This document shows, piece by piece, positions 45,749 through 54,630 of a stretch of 64,000 bases of DNA (the first letter of the stretch is position 1; every line of letters starts with the position of its first letter). Under the pieces are notes generated by a model that ran no database searches, had not been told where the DNA came from, and saw nothing but the letters and a program-made list of their open reading frames with translations. The translations under genes were made by a program, and so were the position numbers. Source of the stretch: Streptomyces sp. NRRL F-2580 (GTDB taxonomy: Bacteria > Actinomycetota > Actinomycetes > Streptomycetales > Streptomycetaceae). Location: the NCBI RefSeq assembly GCF_000720115.1, contig NZ_JOIR01000013.1:62001-126000 (forward strand). Reading direction: 5' to 3'.

Positions 45749-46657
45749 TCAGGCAATGACCGCCCGGACCTGTGCTGTCAGCATTCGCTCGAGCGCCAGC
45801 AGCGCTTCGGGGGCGTGGCGGGTGTCGAGGCGTACGGTGTAGATGAACCGTGTCAGCTCCGGGTTGGCCAGCGGTCTCGCGACAACATTGGCCACACCGC
45901 GGGGCAGGGCCAGGCGGGGCAGTACCGCAACACACAGGCCCGCGGCTACGAAGCCCAGGATGGTGTTGAAGTCGTCGCCCTCGTACTCCAGTCGGGCCTC
46001 GAAGCCTGATGTCTTGGCCATCTGGGCAAGCAGCTCCAGCCGCAGCGCGGCCTCGGGCGCTGCGACCCACGTCTCGCCGGCCAGGCTCGCCAAGTCGATG
46101 ACCTCACGGCTGGCCAGCTCGTGGCCGGCGGGAAGCACCGCCACGACGGGGTCCCGTGCAACCAGGGTCCGGCGCAGTGTGCGCGGCGGCGGCTGGGGAA
46201 TGAAGTCGTAGTCATAAGTCAGGGCAAGGTCGGCGTCTCCCCGTTTGATCCGGCCGTAGCCGGCCTCGGGCTCCAGCTGCGAGAGGCTGACCCGGACGTC
46301 GGGATACGACGTTTGCAACTGCGCGAGAGCCTTCGGGACGATACTCGTGGCGGCCGAGGCGAAAGCGCCGAGCCGGATCCGCCCGGACGTGCCGGCGCGC
46401 AGGGCGTCGAGTTCCAGGGCAGCTGCGGCCAGCGCGGAGCGTACCCCTTGTTCGGCATCGAGGAGGACCTGGCCGGCGGCCGTGGGACGCACGGGACGGC
46501 GCTCCAAGACTCGTAGTCCTGCGCGGCGTTCGAGTTCGGCGATCTGCTGCGAGACGGCGGGGGCGCTGTAGCCGAGTTCGCCGGCGGCGGCGGCGAACGA
46601 GCCGTGGCGCACCACGGACTCCAAGGTGGCGAGCAAGCGGGGGTCTGGCATCTGCAT
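45749..46657 (-). CDS. LysR-family transcriptional regulator
   Basis: A 302-residue regulator. HTH in LLATLESVVRHGSFAAAAGELGYSAPAVSQQIAELERRAG; sensor lobes include RIRLGAFASAATSIVPKALAQL and DDFNTILGFVAAGLCVAVLP. It is divergent from the glutamine-amidotransferase gene at 46937. A perfect inverted repeat in the gap (46662-46674) sits directly before its start and is the likely LysR binding site. It probably controls the divergent gene and itself. Confidence 0.9.
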   Translation of the reverse strand: MQMPDPRLLATLESVVRHGSFAAAAGELGYSAPAVSQQIAELERRAGLRVLERRPVRPTAAGQVLLDAEQGVRSALAAAALELDALRAGTSGRIRLGAFASAATSIVPKALAQLQTSYPDVRVSLSQLEPEAGYGRIKRGDADLALTYDYDFIPQPPPRTLRRTLVARDPVVAVLPAGHELASREVIDLASLAGETWVAAPEAALRLELLAQMAKTSGFEARLEYEGDDFNTILGFVAAGLCVAVLPRLALPRGVANVVARPLANPELTRFIYTVRLDTRHAPEALLALERMLTAQVRAVIA

Positions 46658-46661
46658 GGGT

Positions 46662-46674
46662 TAAGCCTGGCTTA
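46662..46674. promoter_or_regulatory. LysR-type operator
   Basis: TAAGCC-T-GGCTTA is a perfect 13-bp palindrome five bases upstream of the LysR ATG, in the divergent region. It does not follow the T-N11-A spacing exactly, but position and symmetry suit autoregulation. Confidence 0.55.
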
Positions 46675-46936
46675 CCTAACGGGAAGATGTCATTTCTTGT
46701 GCTTAAGGAGGAACGCCAGCAGGATTCTGCCACCGGGCAGGTGTGATCCGTCTCGCTCCCTGCCGTGGCCGTCCCCTTTCCCACACCGCGAGGTGCACCC
46801 GTGCACCCGCTGTGCCGTGCCGTGCCGTGCAACGGAGCCCTGCCGCCCCACCGCGCAGCGCTGCCCGCAGCCGTCGCCGGCCTCGGAGTCAGGGGACGGT
46901 CAGTGATCTGACTGCTGCATGTGAAAGGGGCGCTGC

Positions 46937-47800
46937 GTGCGCAAGCCACTTATTGGAATCACCACTTACCTCACCGACGCGCGGTGGGGAGAGTGGGAGC
47001 TGCCCGCCGCACTGCTCCCTGCGGCGTACGCCACATGCGTTCAGGCTGCCGGAGGCCGGGCCGTCCTGCTGCCGCCCGATGCGCCGGGCGCGGCGGCCGA
47101 CGTCATCGCACGTCTGGACGGCGTCATCCTCGCCGGAGGTGAGGATCTGGACCCCGCCCTTTACGGGGCCGAGCCCCACCCACTAGCGGGCACTCCGGTC
47201 CCCGCCCGCGACCGGTGGGAGCGCGCAGTCCTCAAGAACAGTCTGGACCGCGACATTCCCGTCCTCGGAATCTGCCGGGGCATGCAACTGATGAACGTTC
47301 ACGCGGGCGGCACGTTGATCCAACACCTGCCCGAGAAGGTCGGGCACGACGCCCACAACATCCATCTCGGGTTCTTCGCGCTACATGCCATCACCACCGT
47401 TCCGGGCACCCGTCTGGCCGCATTCCTGCCCGGGACCAGGCAGGTAGCCACCCATCACCACCAGGCAGCCGACCTCCTCGGCGCAGGCCTGGCGGTCGCG
47501 GCCTACGCCGAAGACGGCACAGTGGAGGCCATCGAAAGCACCCGGCACCACTTCGCCCTGGGCGTGCAGTGGCACCCCGAGATGAGTGCCGACCAAGCAG
47601 TGATACAGGCTCTGGTGTCGGCAGCCGGGCAGCGTACAACGGCAGGGGCGCACGAGCCGGCTGAGCATCGAGCACCGGCCGGCGGCGCTCCGTCCGAACG
47701 TCCTGCAGCCCTTGGCGCCACCGCCCGCTCGGCCACCACATCCGGCAGCGGCGCCGCAGCGGCCAGCGCACCGGCAGCGTCCGTGCCTGCTCTGCGCTAG
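46937..47800 (+). CDS. gamma-glutamyl-gamma-aminobutyrate hydrolase family (PuuD-like)
   Basis: A 287-residue class-I glutamine-amidotransferase-fold hydrolase. Nucleophile Cys113 in LGICRGMQLMN, His213 and Glu215 in VQWHPEMS, and the N-terminus KPLIGITTYL all match the PuuD group, which frees GABA or other amines from gamma-glutamyl conjugates. The last 60 residues are an Ala/Ser/Pro-rich tail absent from E. coli PuuD. GTG 46937 follows GAAAGGGG (about 46922-46930). A divergent LysR gene is its probable regulator. No gamma-glutamyl-polyamine synthetase is nearby. Confidence 0.88.
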   Translation: MRKPLIGITTYLTDARWGEWELPAALLPAAYATCVQAAGGRAVLLPPDAPGAAADVIARLDGVILAGGEDLDPALYGAEPHPLAGTPVPARDRWERAVLKNSLDRDIPVLGICRGMQLMNVHAGGTLIQHLPEKVGHDAHNIHLGFFALHAITTVPGTRLAAFLPGTRQVATHHHQAADLLGAGLAVAAYAEDGTVEAIESTRHHFALGVQWHPEMSADQAVIQALVSAAGQRTTAGAHEPAEHRAPAGGAPSERPAALGATARSATTSGSGAAAASAPAASVPALR

Positions 47801-47816
47801 GGCCGGGGCGGGTAGC

Positions 47817-48530
47817 TCACATGGTGACGGTCGCGCGGACCAGATTGTGGTCCGAGAGACCCTCCGTGCTCTCGACCGCCGCGTTGCTGACAACAGCGTC
47901 CCGCACGACCACGTGGTCGATCCACTGCGACTTCGAGCCTGACGTGCGCGGCCGTGTCGGCAGGCCGTCTGGCGGGAGGTCCGCGACGGCGAAGCCGGTT
48001 CCCAGAGCCGACGCTACGGTGGCACGGTCAGTGTTGAAGTCCCCGAGGAGTACTGCTGCGCATCCCCTGGGAGAGGCGGCCAGTTCGGCCAGGCGTGCCA
48101 GCTGGCGCGTGCGCCGCTGATCGCCGCTCACGTGCGTGGCGACGATCAGCATTCCGTCGGTCTCGACGGCGAGCGCGCCTTTCCCCGGGTCGTCCTCGAA
48201 GGACTCGGCAGTGACCTCCCGGTTCGGTCCGTCGACCAGGAGCACGAGGTACTCCTCGGGGTCGCGCAGCGAGCAGGTGCCGTGGCGCGGTGCCGGGACG
48301 CGCGGGTACCTCAACGCGTGGATACACCGGCCGGTTAGGGAACGGCGGAGGCTGGCCAGTTGGTCACCGCTGACCTCCTGCAGGGCGATGACGTGCTCGT
48401 CTCGTCCCACCAGCAACTCCGTAACCGCGGCGATCCGCTCAGACTCGTCCGGGCAACCCCTCAGGACGTCCTCGCCCCAGTTCTCGGCGTGGACGCGGTG
48501 CAGAACGTTCCAGCTGGCAACCGTGATCAT
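47817..48530 (-). CDS. endonuclease/exonuclease/phosphatase-family protein
   Basis: A 237-residue DNase-I-like fold enzyme. It has the metal-binding start ITVASWNVLHR, ALQEVSGDQL (catalytic Glu), ATHVSGDQRR, AVLLGDFNTD and the closing WIDHVVVRD...GLSDHNLV (Asp-His). These proteins cleave nucleic acid or phospho-compounds using Mg. ATG 48530 is preferred to the longer frame (48614) because ITVASWNV is the normal beginning of the fold. It is convergent with the PuuD-like gene (16-base gap). No signal peptide in this version. Confidence 0.87.
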   Translation of the reverse strand: MITVASWNVLHRVHAENWGEDVLRGCPDESERIAAVTELLVGRDEHVIALQEVSGDQLASLRRSLTGRCIHALRYPRVPAPRHGTCSLRDPEEYLVLLVDGPNREVTAESFEDDPGKGALAVETDGMLIVATHVSGDQRRTRQLARLAELAASPRGCAAVLLGDFNTDRATVASALGTGFAVADLPPDGLPTRPRTSGSKSQWIDHVVVRDAVVSNAAVESTEGLSDHNLVRATVTM

Positions 48531-48655
48531 ATGTCGCGAGGTTAGACGATTGCGTGCCCGCGCCGAAGAATCGGTCAAGGGGGTCCCCGACCTCCTCTTC
48601 CGCGACAACGCCAACGCCTGACCTCACACCTCCGGCTGTATCGCGCTGTTCACGT

Positions 48656-48687
48656 GCGCCGATCGACTCCACGGAGTCGATCGGCGC
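48656..48687. terminator. 15-bp perfect inverted repeat
   Basis: GCGCCGATCGACTCC and GGAGTCGATCGGCGC are separated by two bases. It lies upstream of the nuclease-like gene (which reads away from it) and far upstream of the S33 peptidase gene, so it may instead be the terminator of a lost gene or a protein-binding palindrome. Confidence 0.55.
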
Positions 48688-49217
48688 CGTCACTGTCAGA
48701 AGCGACAGGATCTCGTCGTCGCGGTCATCCAGGTCATCCGCGACCCTGCCCCCACCGTCACATCTCCATCTGTGGCGACAGGGCGAGCACAGCCCGACGG
48801 CCTGGCGGCCCGTGAACCAGAAAGCACAAAGGCTCCGAACCGTCGTGTACCAGAAGTCCGGCAATGTCACCGACAGCGCCGCGGTCACCTGCGGCAAGCA
48901 TGTCTCCGCCGAGGCCCGCGAAGACGCCTGTGCCAGGGACCGGCGGCGGGCCGCCAAAGAGAAGCGCCCCGGCCGCGCTCACCCGGTCAACGACCATCCG
49001 GTGTGGTGAGAGGGGCCTGGCACACGGCCGGGCAGGGCAGCCCGGAAGTTCCGACTTCCGAGGCCGCGTCCGGCCTCGACGGGGTCGAGGCGGCCCAGCC
49101 AGGCCGGGGTGGTGCTGGCACCACCCCGGATACGGGCATTGGGGGGATCGTCCAGTGGGCCGGTTTCTCCGAGGATCGGGGTGTACCGAATCGCTCCGAC
49201 CGGGGGGAACCACCCAC
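48688..49217. other. region with a short unassigned frame
   Basis: A 66-codon plus-strand frame, GTG 48812 to TGA 49009 (QRLRTVVYQKSGN...VTCGKHVSAEARED...), has a protein-like first half, then Arg/Lys/Pro-rich sequence. No ribosome binding site, family unknown. The remainder is the leader of the peptidase gene. Confidence 0.35.
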
Positions 49218-50765
49218 ATGCACCTCTTCAAGAAGCCCGCGCGGTGGGCCACGGCCGCCGCGTGCGGGCTGCTCGCCCTCGCCGCCCTGCCCGCGTCGCC
49301 GGCGAGCGCCGCCGGGGGGAAGGGCGGCGCGCAGGCCGTGCCAGCGCGGTACGCGCAGCAGCGCCTCGACTGGCAGCCGTGCCAGTCCGGTGCGCTGGAG
49401 TGCGCCTCCATGACGGTGCCGCGCGACTGGTACCACCCGGGCACGGGGGCGGACTTGACCGTCGCGGTGTCCCGGCACCGGCCCGCGGACCCCGCCGCGC
49501 GGCGGGGCGTGCTGATGATGGCGGCCGGCGGGCCGGGCGCCTCGGGGCTGGGCCGGCCGGCGGGGCTGGCGGCGTACTCGCCCAAGCTGGCGGCCGCGTA
49601 CGACGTCGTCGGCTTCGACCAGCGCGGGGTCGGGGCCAGCACGCAAGTGGTCTGCTCCGACCAGGACGCGGTGGACGCCCTGTTCACCAGCGGCGACCTG
49701 CGCGACCACTCTCGCCGGGCGGTGGACGCCACTGTGGACCGGGCGCGGAACTTCGTACGGGACTGTGAGCGGCGGTCGGGCGACCTGCTCCCGTACATCA
49801 CCACCGACCAGGCCGTGCACGACATGGACCTGTTCCGGGCGCTGCTCGGCGAGTCGAAGGTGTCCTACTACGGCCCCTCGTACGCCACCTTCCTCGGCGC
49901 CTACTACGCAACCGAGTTCCCGCGCCGGGTCGACCGGGTGGTGCTCGACAGCAACATCGGCTTCACGGGCAGTTGGCAGGAGTTCCTGACGGGCCAGCCG
50001 ATGAGCTTCCAGCGCCGGTTCGAACAGGACTTCCTGCCCTGGCTCGCCGCGAACGACGCGACGTACCACCGGGGCCGGACCGCCGAGGAGGCCAAGGCCT
50101 CGTACGAGCGGCTGCGGCGCGCGCTGGGCGAGCACCCGCTGGACTTGGAGGGGACGACGGTCACCCCCAACCACCTCGACGCCGCCGCCACCTCCATCAT
50201 CTACAGCGGCGACCGCTTCCCCGACCTGGCGATGCTGCTCGGTGTCCTGGAGCACCCGGAGGCGGCTCCGTCGGCCGCCCGCAAGGCCCTGGCCGAGAAG
50301 CTGAAGCACCCGCTGGGGGCGCAGTTCGCGGCGGACTTCTTCTCCGTCATCTGCCAGGACACCCCGTGGAACCACGACAGCGCCTACTGGGTCCGCCGGA
50401 GCGCGGCCGACGGCGCCGCGTACCCGATGGCCGGGGCCCGTGAGCTGACCTTCGCCTCGGTCTGCGCCGCCTGGCCGCGTTCCCAGGCGCCCCGGGTGCA
50501 GGTCACCGGGCGGGGGCTGCCGCCGATCATGATGCTCAACTCGCTCCACGACCCGGCCACTTACTACGAGGGCGCGCTGCGGGCCCACCGGGGGACGGCC
50601 GGATCCCGGCTGATCACCGTCGGCGGCGGCGACCACGGCGTCTACCAGTCGCACAACTCCTGCGTGGACGCGTACGTCGAGGGCTTCCTCGTCGACGGCC
50701 GGATGCCGACCGAGGATGCCTCGTGCGAGGGCAAGCCGCTGCCCGACCCGACCGCCGGCCGGTAG
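49218..50765 (+). CDS. secreted S33-family (tripeptidyl-aminopeptidase-like) peptidase
   Basis: A 515-residue exported alpha/beta hydrolase. Signal peptide residues 1-34 (KKPARWATAAACGLL...ASAAG). After LDWQPC comes the core: MAAGGPGASG (oxyanion), DVVGFDQRGVGAS, nucleophile elbow YYGPSYATFLGAYYA, acid in NSLHDPATYYEGA and His in GGGDHGVYQ. The C-terminal segment with Cys pairs matches the TAP-like C-terminal domain of SlpD/SlpE and Tap, which remove N-terminal tripeptides from secreted proteins. ATG 49218 has GGGGGGA upstream. It is transcribed alone. Confidence 0.92.
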   Translation: MHLFKKPARWATAAACGLLALAALPASPASAAGGKGGAQAVPARYAQQRLDWQPCQSGALECASMTVPRDWYHPGTGADLTVAVSRHRPADPAARRGVLMMAAGGPGASGLGRPAGLAAYSPKLAAAYDVVGFDQRGVGASTQVVCSDQDAVDALFTSGDLRDHSRRAVDATVDRARNFVRDCERRSGDLLPYITTDQAVHDMDLFRALLGESKVSYYGPSYATFLGAYYATEFPRRVDRVVLDSNIGFTGSWQEFLTGQPMSFQRRFEQDFLPWLAANDATYHRGRTAEEAKASYERLRRALGEHPLDLEGTTVTPNHLDAAATSIIYSGDRFPDLAMLLGVLEHPEAAPSAARKALAEKLKHPLGAQFAADFFSVICQDTPWNHDSAYWVRRSAADGAAYPMAGARELTFASVCAAWPRSQAPRVQVTGRGLPPIMMLNSLHDPATYYEGALRAHRGTAGSRLITVGGGDHGVYQSHNSCVDAYVEGFLVDGRMPTEDASCEGKPLPDPTAGR

Positions 50766-51052
50766 GTCGTCTCTTTCGGATCTTGCCGGTCAAGCCCGCG
50801 TCGTCCGGTGCCGTGCATCGGCGCGTTGGCGGCGCGCCCACGTACTGGACGTACTCGGTGCCCCGCCAATGCGGCGAGGTGCGGTGCCGGACGACGCGGG
50901 TCAGGCAAGATCCGGAAGTCCCGCAACACCTGGGCCGTCGCCGCATCCACCCGCGCACCGCCCCCAACATTGCCCGACCAGGCCAAGACGCCTTTCCGGG
51001 CATTCGGAGTGATACAACCAGCGCAACACCGCGTACTTGGCGTCCAGGCCCC

Positions 51053-51199
51053 GGCGAGCGGGACCATGTGGTCGATGTCCAGCGCACCGGCCGGCGTCAC
51101 CTCCCGCTCGTCGCAGTACGGCCACCAGACCCCGCCGGTCAGAGGGCAGCCCGGCCCGACCTCCGGGTAAACGACCGCCTCGGTCAGGAGCACCTCCTG
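51053..51199 (-). pseudogene. HNH-nuclease (DUF1524-like) fragment
   Basis: The minus strand reads EVLLTEAVVYPEVGPGCPL, TGGVWWPYCDERE and GALDIDHMVPLAGAW, the central metal-binding DIDHxVPL part of the secreted DUF1524 HNH proteins common in Streptomyces. The signal peptide, the N-terminal part and everything after GAW are gone or shifted out of frame (the 50900-51050 frames contain only scraps). No functional nuclease can be made. Confidence 0.7.
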
Positions 51200-51291
51200 G
51201 CGGGCGGCCCTGCGCCCCGCAGCACGGGAACGGGAACGGGTTCAACGACGGTCGGCTACCGGAGCGTGCCAGCGCTTCAGGCGTGGTTCGT

Positions 51292-52623
51292 TCACCGTCC
51301 CTTGTCCTTCTTTCCCTTGGCCTTCCCGGGGATCTTCGTTGGCTCAGGAGCCTTCGTCGGACGGTTTGTGACGGACGGAGCGGAGTATGAATCGGTCGGG
51401 CTGGTGGACGCCTCAAGTTCTCTTGTGATGGAAGGTGCCGCGACCGGCAGCTGCGGGGCCGACGCCGGGGCGCCAGGAGGCGACGCGGGCAGCGTGCTGG
51501 GGGATCCTCCCGGGCCGGCCACCTCGGTGTTCTTCGACGTCAACGGTTGCTCGGGCGAGGGAGGGGTGTTGGGTGTGTTCTTCCCTGCTGTTATGCCCCC
51601 CAGCGCCAACGCGCAGCTGGCCGCGACACTCGCAGCCGCAAGGCTGAAGAGAGCCGCCTGTCGCCGGCTGATAGCCCTGCTCTGCGTTCGCGCGGCCGTT
51701 CGCATGGGGTGCAGGGCAGGCGCAGGGGATGGCGGCGACGAGCGGTGTGTGGAAGTGCCGGTGAGCGCCGTGCTCGATGCGGTACGGGGCCGCGGCGCCT
51801 GTGCGATGTCTTGCAGGCGCTGGTGGACGGAGGCGGCGTCGGGGCGATCCGCAGGGGCCTGGTCGGTCATCCTCCTGAGGAGGCGAGCCAGGTCGTCCGG
51901 CAGCCCCCCGGGTATCCGGGGTTGGCGCAGGAGGTGGGCGGTGCCGATCTCCACGGGCGTGCCCTGGTATTCGCGGTGGCCGGTGAGTGCTTCGAGGAGG
52001 GTCATTCCCAGGGCGTAGATGTCGCTGGCTGTGCTCGCGCCTTGGCCGAGGAACTGTTCCGGGGCCATGTAGGCGAGGGTGCCGACAAGGGTGTCGGGGG
52101 CGCTGTGGGAGTCGTCGTGGACGGTCCGGGAGAGGCCGAAGTCGGCCAGGTGTGGGGAGCCCTCCTCGCCCAGGAGGATGTTGGAGGGTTTCACGTCGTG
52201 GTGGATGACGCCGTGGGCGTGCACGTGGTCGAGGGCTGAGGAGATCTCGGCGCCGATCCGCGTGACCTGGACGGCGCTGAGGGGGCCGGCGTCCATCCGG
52301 GTGCGCAAGGTGACGCCGCGTATCAACTCCGTCACCATGTACGCGCCTTGGCCGTGTCGGCCGGCATCGTAGACGGTGACGAGGGCACGGTGGGACAGGC
52401 GGGCCAGTGTGCGGGCTTCGTCGCAGAAGCGGTCGGCAGTGACCGTGTCGGTGCCCGCGCGGAACACCTTGACGGCCACCTCACGGCCCAGCAACTGGTC
52501 GACGCCGCGGAAGACATCCGCCGTGCCGCCGGACCCTATGGGGCCCTGGAGCCGGTAGCGACCGCCCAGGAGGGCGTCGCGTTCAGGCGCTGCTTCATGC
52601 TCTGAGACGGACCGGGCCGACAT
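51292..52623 (-). CDS. membrane-anchored Ser/Thr protein kinase (PknB-like)
   Basis: A 443-residue Hanks-type kinase. Gly loop GPIGSGGTADVF (27-38), Lys52 in VAVKVF, catalytic loop VIHHDVKPSN (Asp143) with HHD instead of HRD, DFGLS (Asp161), GTLAYMAPEQF, and the C-lobe DIYALGMTLLEALTG. A juxtamembrane Pro/Ser/Thr linker leads to one membrane helix at about 323-345, then a disordered Pro/Ser/Thr external tail with a Lys-rich end. No PASTA repeats. The HHD variant removes the Arg that usually links to the activation loop, so regulation by activation-loop phosphorylation may be weak. Confidence 0.92.
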   Translation of the reverse strand: MSARSVSEHEAAPERDALLGGRYRLQGPIGSGGTADVFRGVDQLLGREVAVKVFRAGTDTVTADRFCDEARTLARLSHRALVTVYDAGRHGQGAYMVTELIRGVTLRTRMDAGPLSAVQVTRIGAEISSALDHVHAHGVIHHDVKPSNILLGEEGSPHLADFGLSRTVHDDSHSAPDTLVGTLAYMAPEQFLGQGASTASDIYALGMTLLEALTGHREYQGTPVEIGTAHLLRQPRIPGGLPDDLARLLRRMTDQAPADRPDAASVHQRLQDIAQAPRPRTASSTALTGTSTHRSSPPSPAPALHPMRTAARTQSRAISRRQAALFSLAAASVAASCALALGGITAGKNTPNTPPSPEQPLTSKNTEVAGPGGSPSTLPASPPGAPASAPQLPVAAPSITRELEASTSPTDSYSAPSVTNRPTKAPEPTKIPGKAKGKKDKGR

Positions 52624-52805
52624 ACGGGTCCTCCTCCACTCGCGGGCAGTGCCGCGCGCCTACCCCTTGGGGGTCGCCCTACGCACCGTCTCCGGCAGCC
52701 CCGCACCGGCACACACGGCCCCCTGCTGGCCGGCAGGTCACCCCTGGCCTGCCTGACGTGGGGGCGCCACGGAGAGAGGCGCGGCCTGGGCCGCACTCGT
52801 AGCAG

Positions 52806-52847
52806 CGGAACGGCTCCGCCCTCAGCAGAGAGGGGGAGCCGTTTCCG
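52806..52847. terminator. terminator of the GlsB-type gene
   Basis: CGGAACGGCTCC pairs with GGAGCCGTTTCCG (12-13 bp, one bulge) around a 17-base loop. It lies 19 bases past the stop of the minus-strand gene at 52866. Confidence 0.65.
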
Positions 52848-52865
52848 TCCGGGTCTGACGGTCGT

Positions 52866-53144
52866 TCAGGCGTGGCTGTGGTGTCGCTTGTTGCCGGTGA
52901 TCAGTCGATAGACGGCGAGGAGGATGACCGAGCCGATGATGGCGGCGATCCAGGTGGACAGGTCGAAGAACCCGTCGATGGAGTCGACGCCGAAGATGAC
53001 CTTGCCGAGGAAGCCACCGAGCAGGCCGCCCGCGATGCCGATGAGCATGGTGATGATGACGCCGCCCGGGTCCTTGCCCGGCATCAGCGCCTTAGCGATG
53101 AAGCCCGCGAGCAATCCGATCAAGATCCAGGCAATGATGCCCAT
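52866..53144 (-). CDS. GlsB/YeaQ/YmgE-family stress membrane protein
   Basis: A 92-residue transglycosylase-associated-type membrane protein with three hydrophobic helices rich in Gly: IIAWILIGLLAGFIAKALM, GVIITMLIGIAGGLLGGFLG and WIAAIIGSVILLAVYRL. The loop between helices 1 and 2 has PGKDPGG, diagnostic for the family. Such proteins respond to envelope or osmotic stress; the mechanism is not established. It is monocistronic with a hairpin terminator. Confidence 0.92.
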   Translation of the reverse strand: MGIIAWILIGLLAGFIAKALMPGKDPGGVIITMLIGIAGGLLGGFLGKVIFGVDSIDGFFDLSTWIAAIIGSVILLAVYRLITGNKRHHSHA

Positions 53145-53523
53145 GCGCTTCTCCTACCTCGTGAATGAAGCCGGTGTTAACAGCCGTCTTCACCACGCCC
53201 GGGTTTCCAAACGTTCGGATCTCTTGATCATTGCGAGAGGCTGCTCGCGTCTTGGACGCGAAGACCCCCCCACCCCGTGCCCGACCGGGCCGTCCCCGGA
53301 GTCTGGTCGGCTGTCCACTGACGAGCGGATCGGTCGTGAACGCCTACGCGCAACCACCGCGTCAGTGGTGCGCCGCCGCGCACCACCCCCGCCTCGGCGT
53401 CGGTCTGCTCCCAGTGCTTCCTCCCGCACCCAAGCCCGTCAGGGCCGGCCCCCGCCGTTGGGCAGTGTCTGATGGCCCTTGCCCGGGTGGTGGATCTCTC
53501 GCTGTTCCGGGCAGGTGTTGGTG
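53145..53523. other. region without gene, ending in an IS-like border
   Basis: Frames here are Arg-rich shadows. The sequence GGGCAGTGTCTGATGG near 53458-53473 resembles the terminal sequence of IS5-type elements and precedes the deleted transposase relic. Confidence 0.4.
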
Positions 53524-53671
53524 ATGGTGCGTCGGCATGAACTGACGAATGCTCAGTGGGATCGCATAGCTCCGCTCCGGGGCGGGCTGACCAGCAAGGT
53601 CCATCTGCTGGCGGACGACCGCTGCCGGCCCCTGGTCTGGCTGACCTCGCCCGGCCAGCGCGGCGACGATG
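53524..53671 (+). pseudogene. IS5-family transposase with the middle deleted
   Basis: MVRRHELTNAQWDRIAPL is the standard N-terminus of this transposase family. It is joined in frame to RGGLTSKVHLLADDRCRPLV, a block that normally lies 100 or more residues later (around the strand after the first catalytic Asp). Sequence after GQRGDD is unrelated. The in-frame joint shows a clean internal deletion, as in the PhzF relic at 834-1022. Confidence 0.8.
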
Positions 53672-53759
53672 ACGAGGGAGACAGCTGCTGCCGCTCCCTA
53701 CAGCGCGGCGATCAGCAGGTTCATGGCCACCTTCGATCATTCGTAGGGCGACGCTGTCG

Positions 53760-54630
53760 TCAGGGTGCCCCGGCTGTTGTGGGGCCGCCGCCGTCCGCGG
53801 CCTGTTCCTTGGCGTGCGGAGCGGCCGGCAGTCTGGTCCCGGTCGGGAGCAGTTCGGTCGTGGCGAAGGAGATCACGGCCGCGAGGATGGCGATGGGAAT
53901 CATGGCGGAGCTGCCCAGCAGCAGCACCACCAGGACCACGCTGCTGACCGGCAGCCGCATGCCGGCGGCGGTGGACGCTGCCATCCCCGCCGCCAGGGGC
54001 AGGGACGGAGCCCGGGCCAGGCAGGGGAGCCAGAAGCACTCCGGCCACCGCTCCGAGGAAGACGGTGGGAAAGATGGCGCCGCCGCGCAGGCTGCCCAGG
54101 CAGAGGGCGTAGGCGACGCTCTTGAGGACCAGGACGGCGATCAGCGCACCGACGGCCCAGGCCTGCGGGTCGGCGGCCAGCTCGCCGAGAGTGGCCTGGC
54201 CCGACAGGGCCACGTCCGCGGGCGTGCGGCCGGTGATCACGGCGTAGAGGGCGGCGCAGGCCGCCCGGCAGTGTGGCCGGCGAGGTCGCGCCGGCGTGCA
54301 GGCCGCCTGCAGGTATGTGGCCGCCCCCGCCGGTGAGGCGGGTGGCAATCAGGCCGACGAGCACTCCGGCGATCAGTAGCAGGGGCAGCGGCCACCACCA
54401 CAGGGCCGTGTCCCAGCCCAGATGGTGCGGAATCTCCGCCCACAGGGCGTGTTGCAGTTCGTGGAGCCCCACGAGGAACCAGAACGCGACCAGCGACACC
54501 GGAACGCCGATGAGGGCCGAGTGGACGAGGATTTTGACGTAGCCGGGAGAGCGGAGGATGTCACGCAGCCGTCTGCCTCATGCGGCTGACCATTGGGATC
54601 GACAAGGGGGTGAGGACTCGGCTCCGTCAT
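53760..54630 (-). pseudogene. voltage-gated (ClC) chloride-channel-type gene, heavily degraded
   Basis: From ATG 54630 the frame changes after HEADG (one base missing near 54570) into LRDILRSPGYVKILVHSALI and LVAFWFLVGLHELQHALW. Then comes GGGGHIPAGGL, after which about 100 residues including the GxEGP selectivity region are missing (junction near 54262). It goes on with ALYAVITGRTPADVALSG and LRGGAIFPTVFLGAVAGVLL, shifts frame again near 54010, and ends MAASTAAGMRLPVSSVVLVV...TTELLP at 53760. ClC proteins have 10-12 helices and about 420 residues; this cannot work. Confidence 0.8.
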
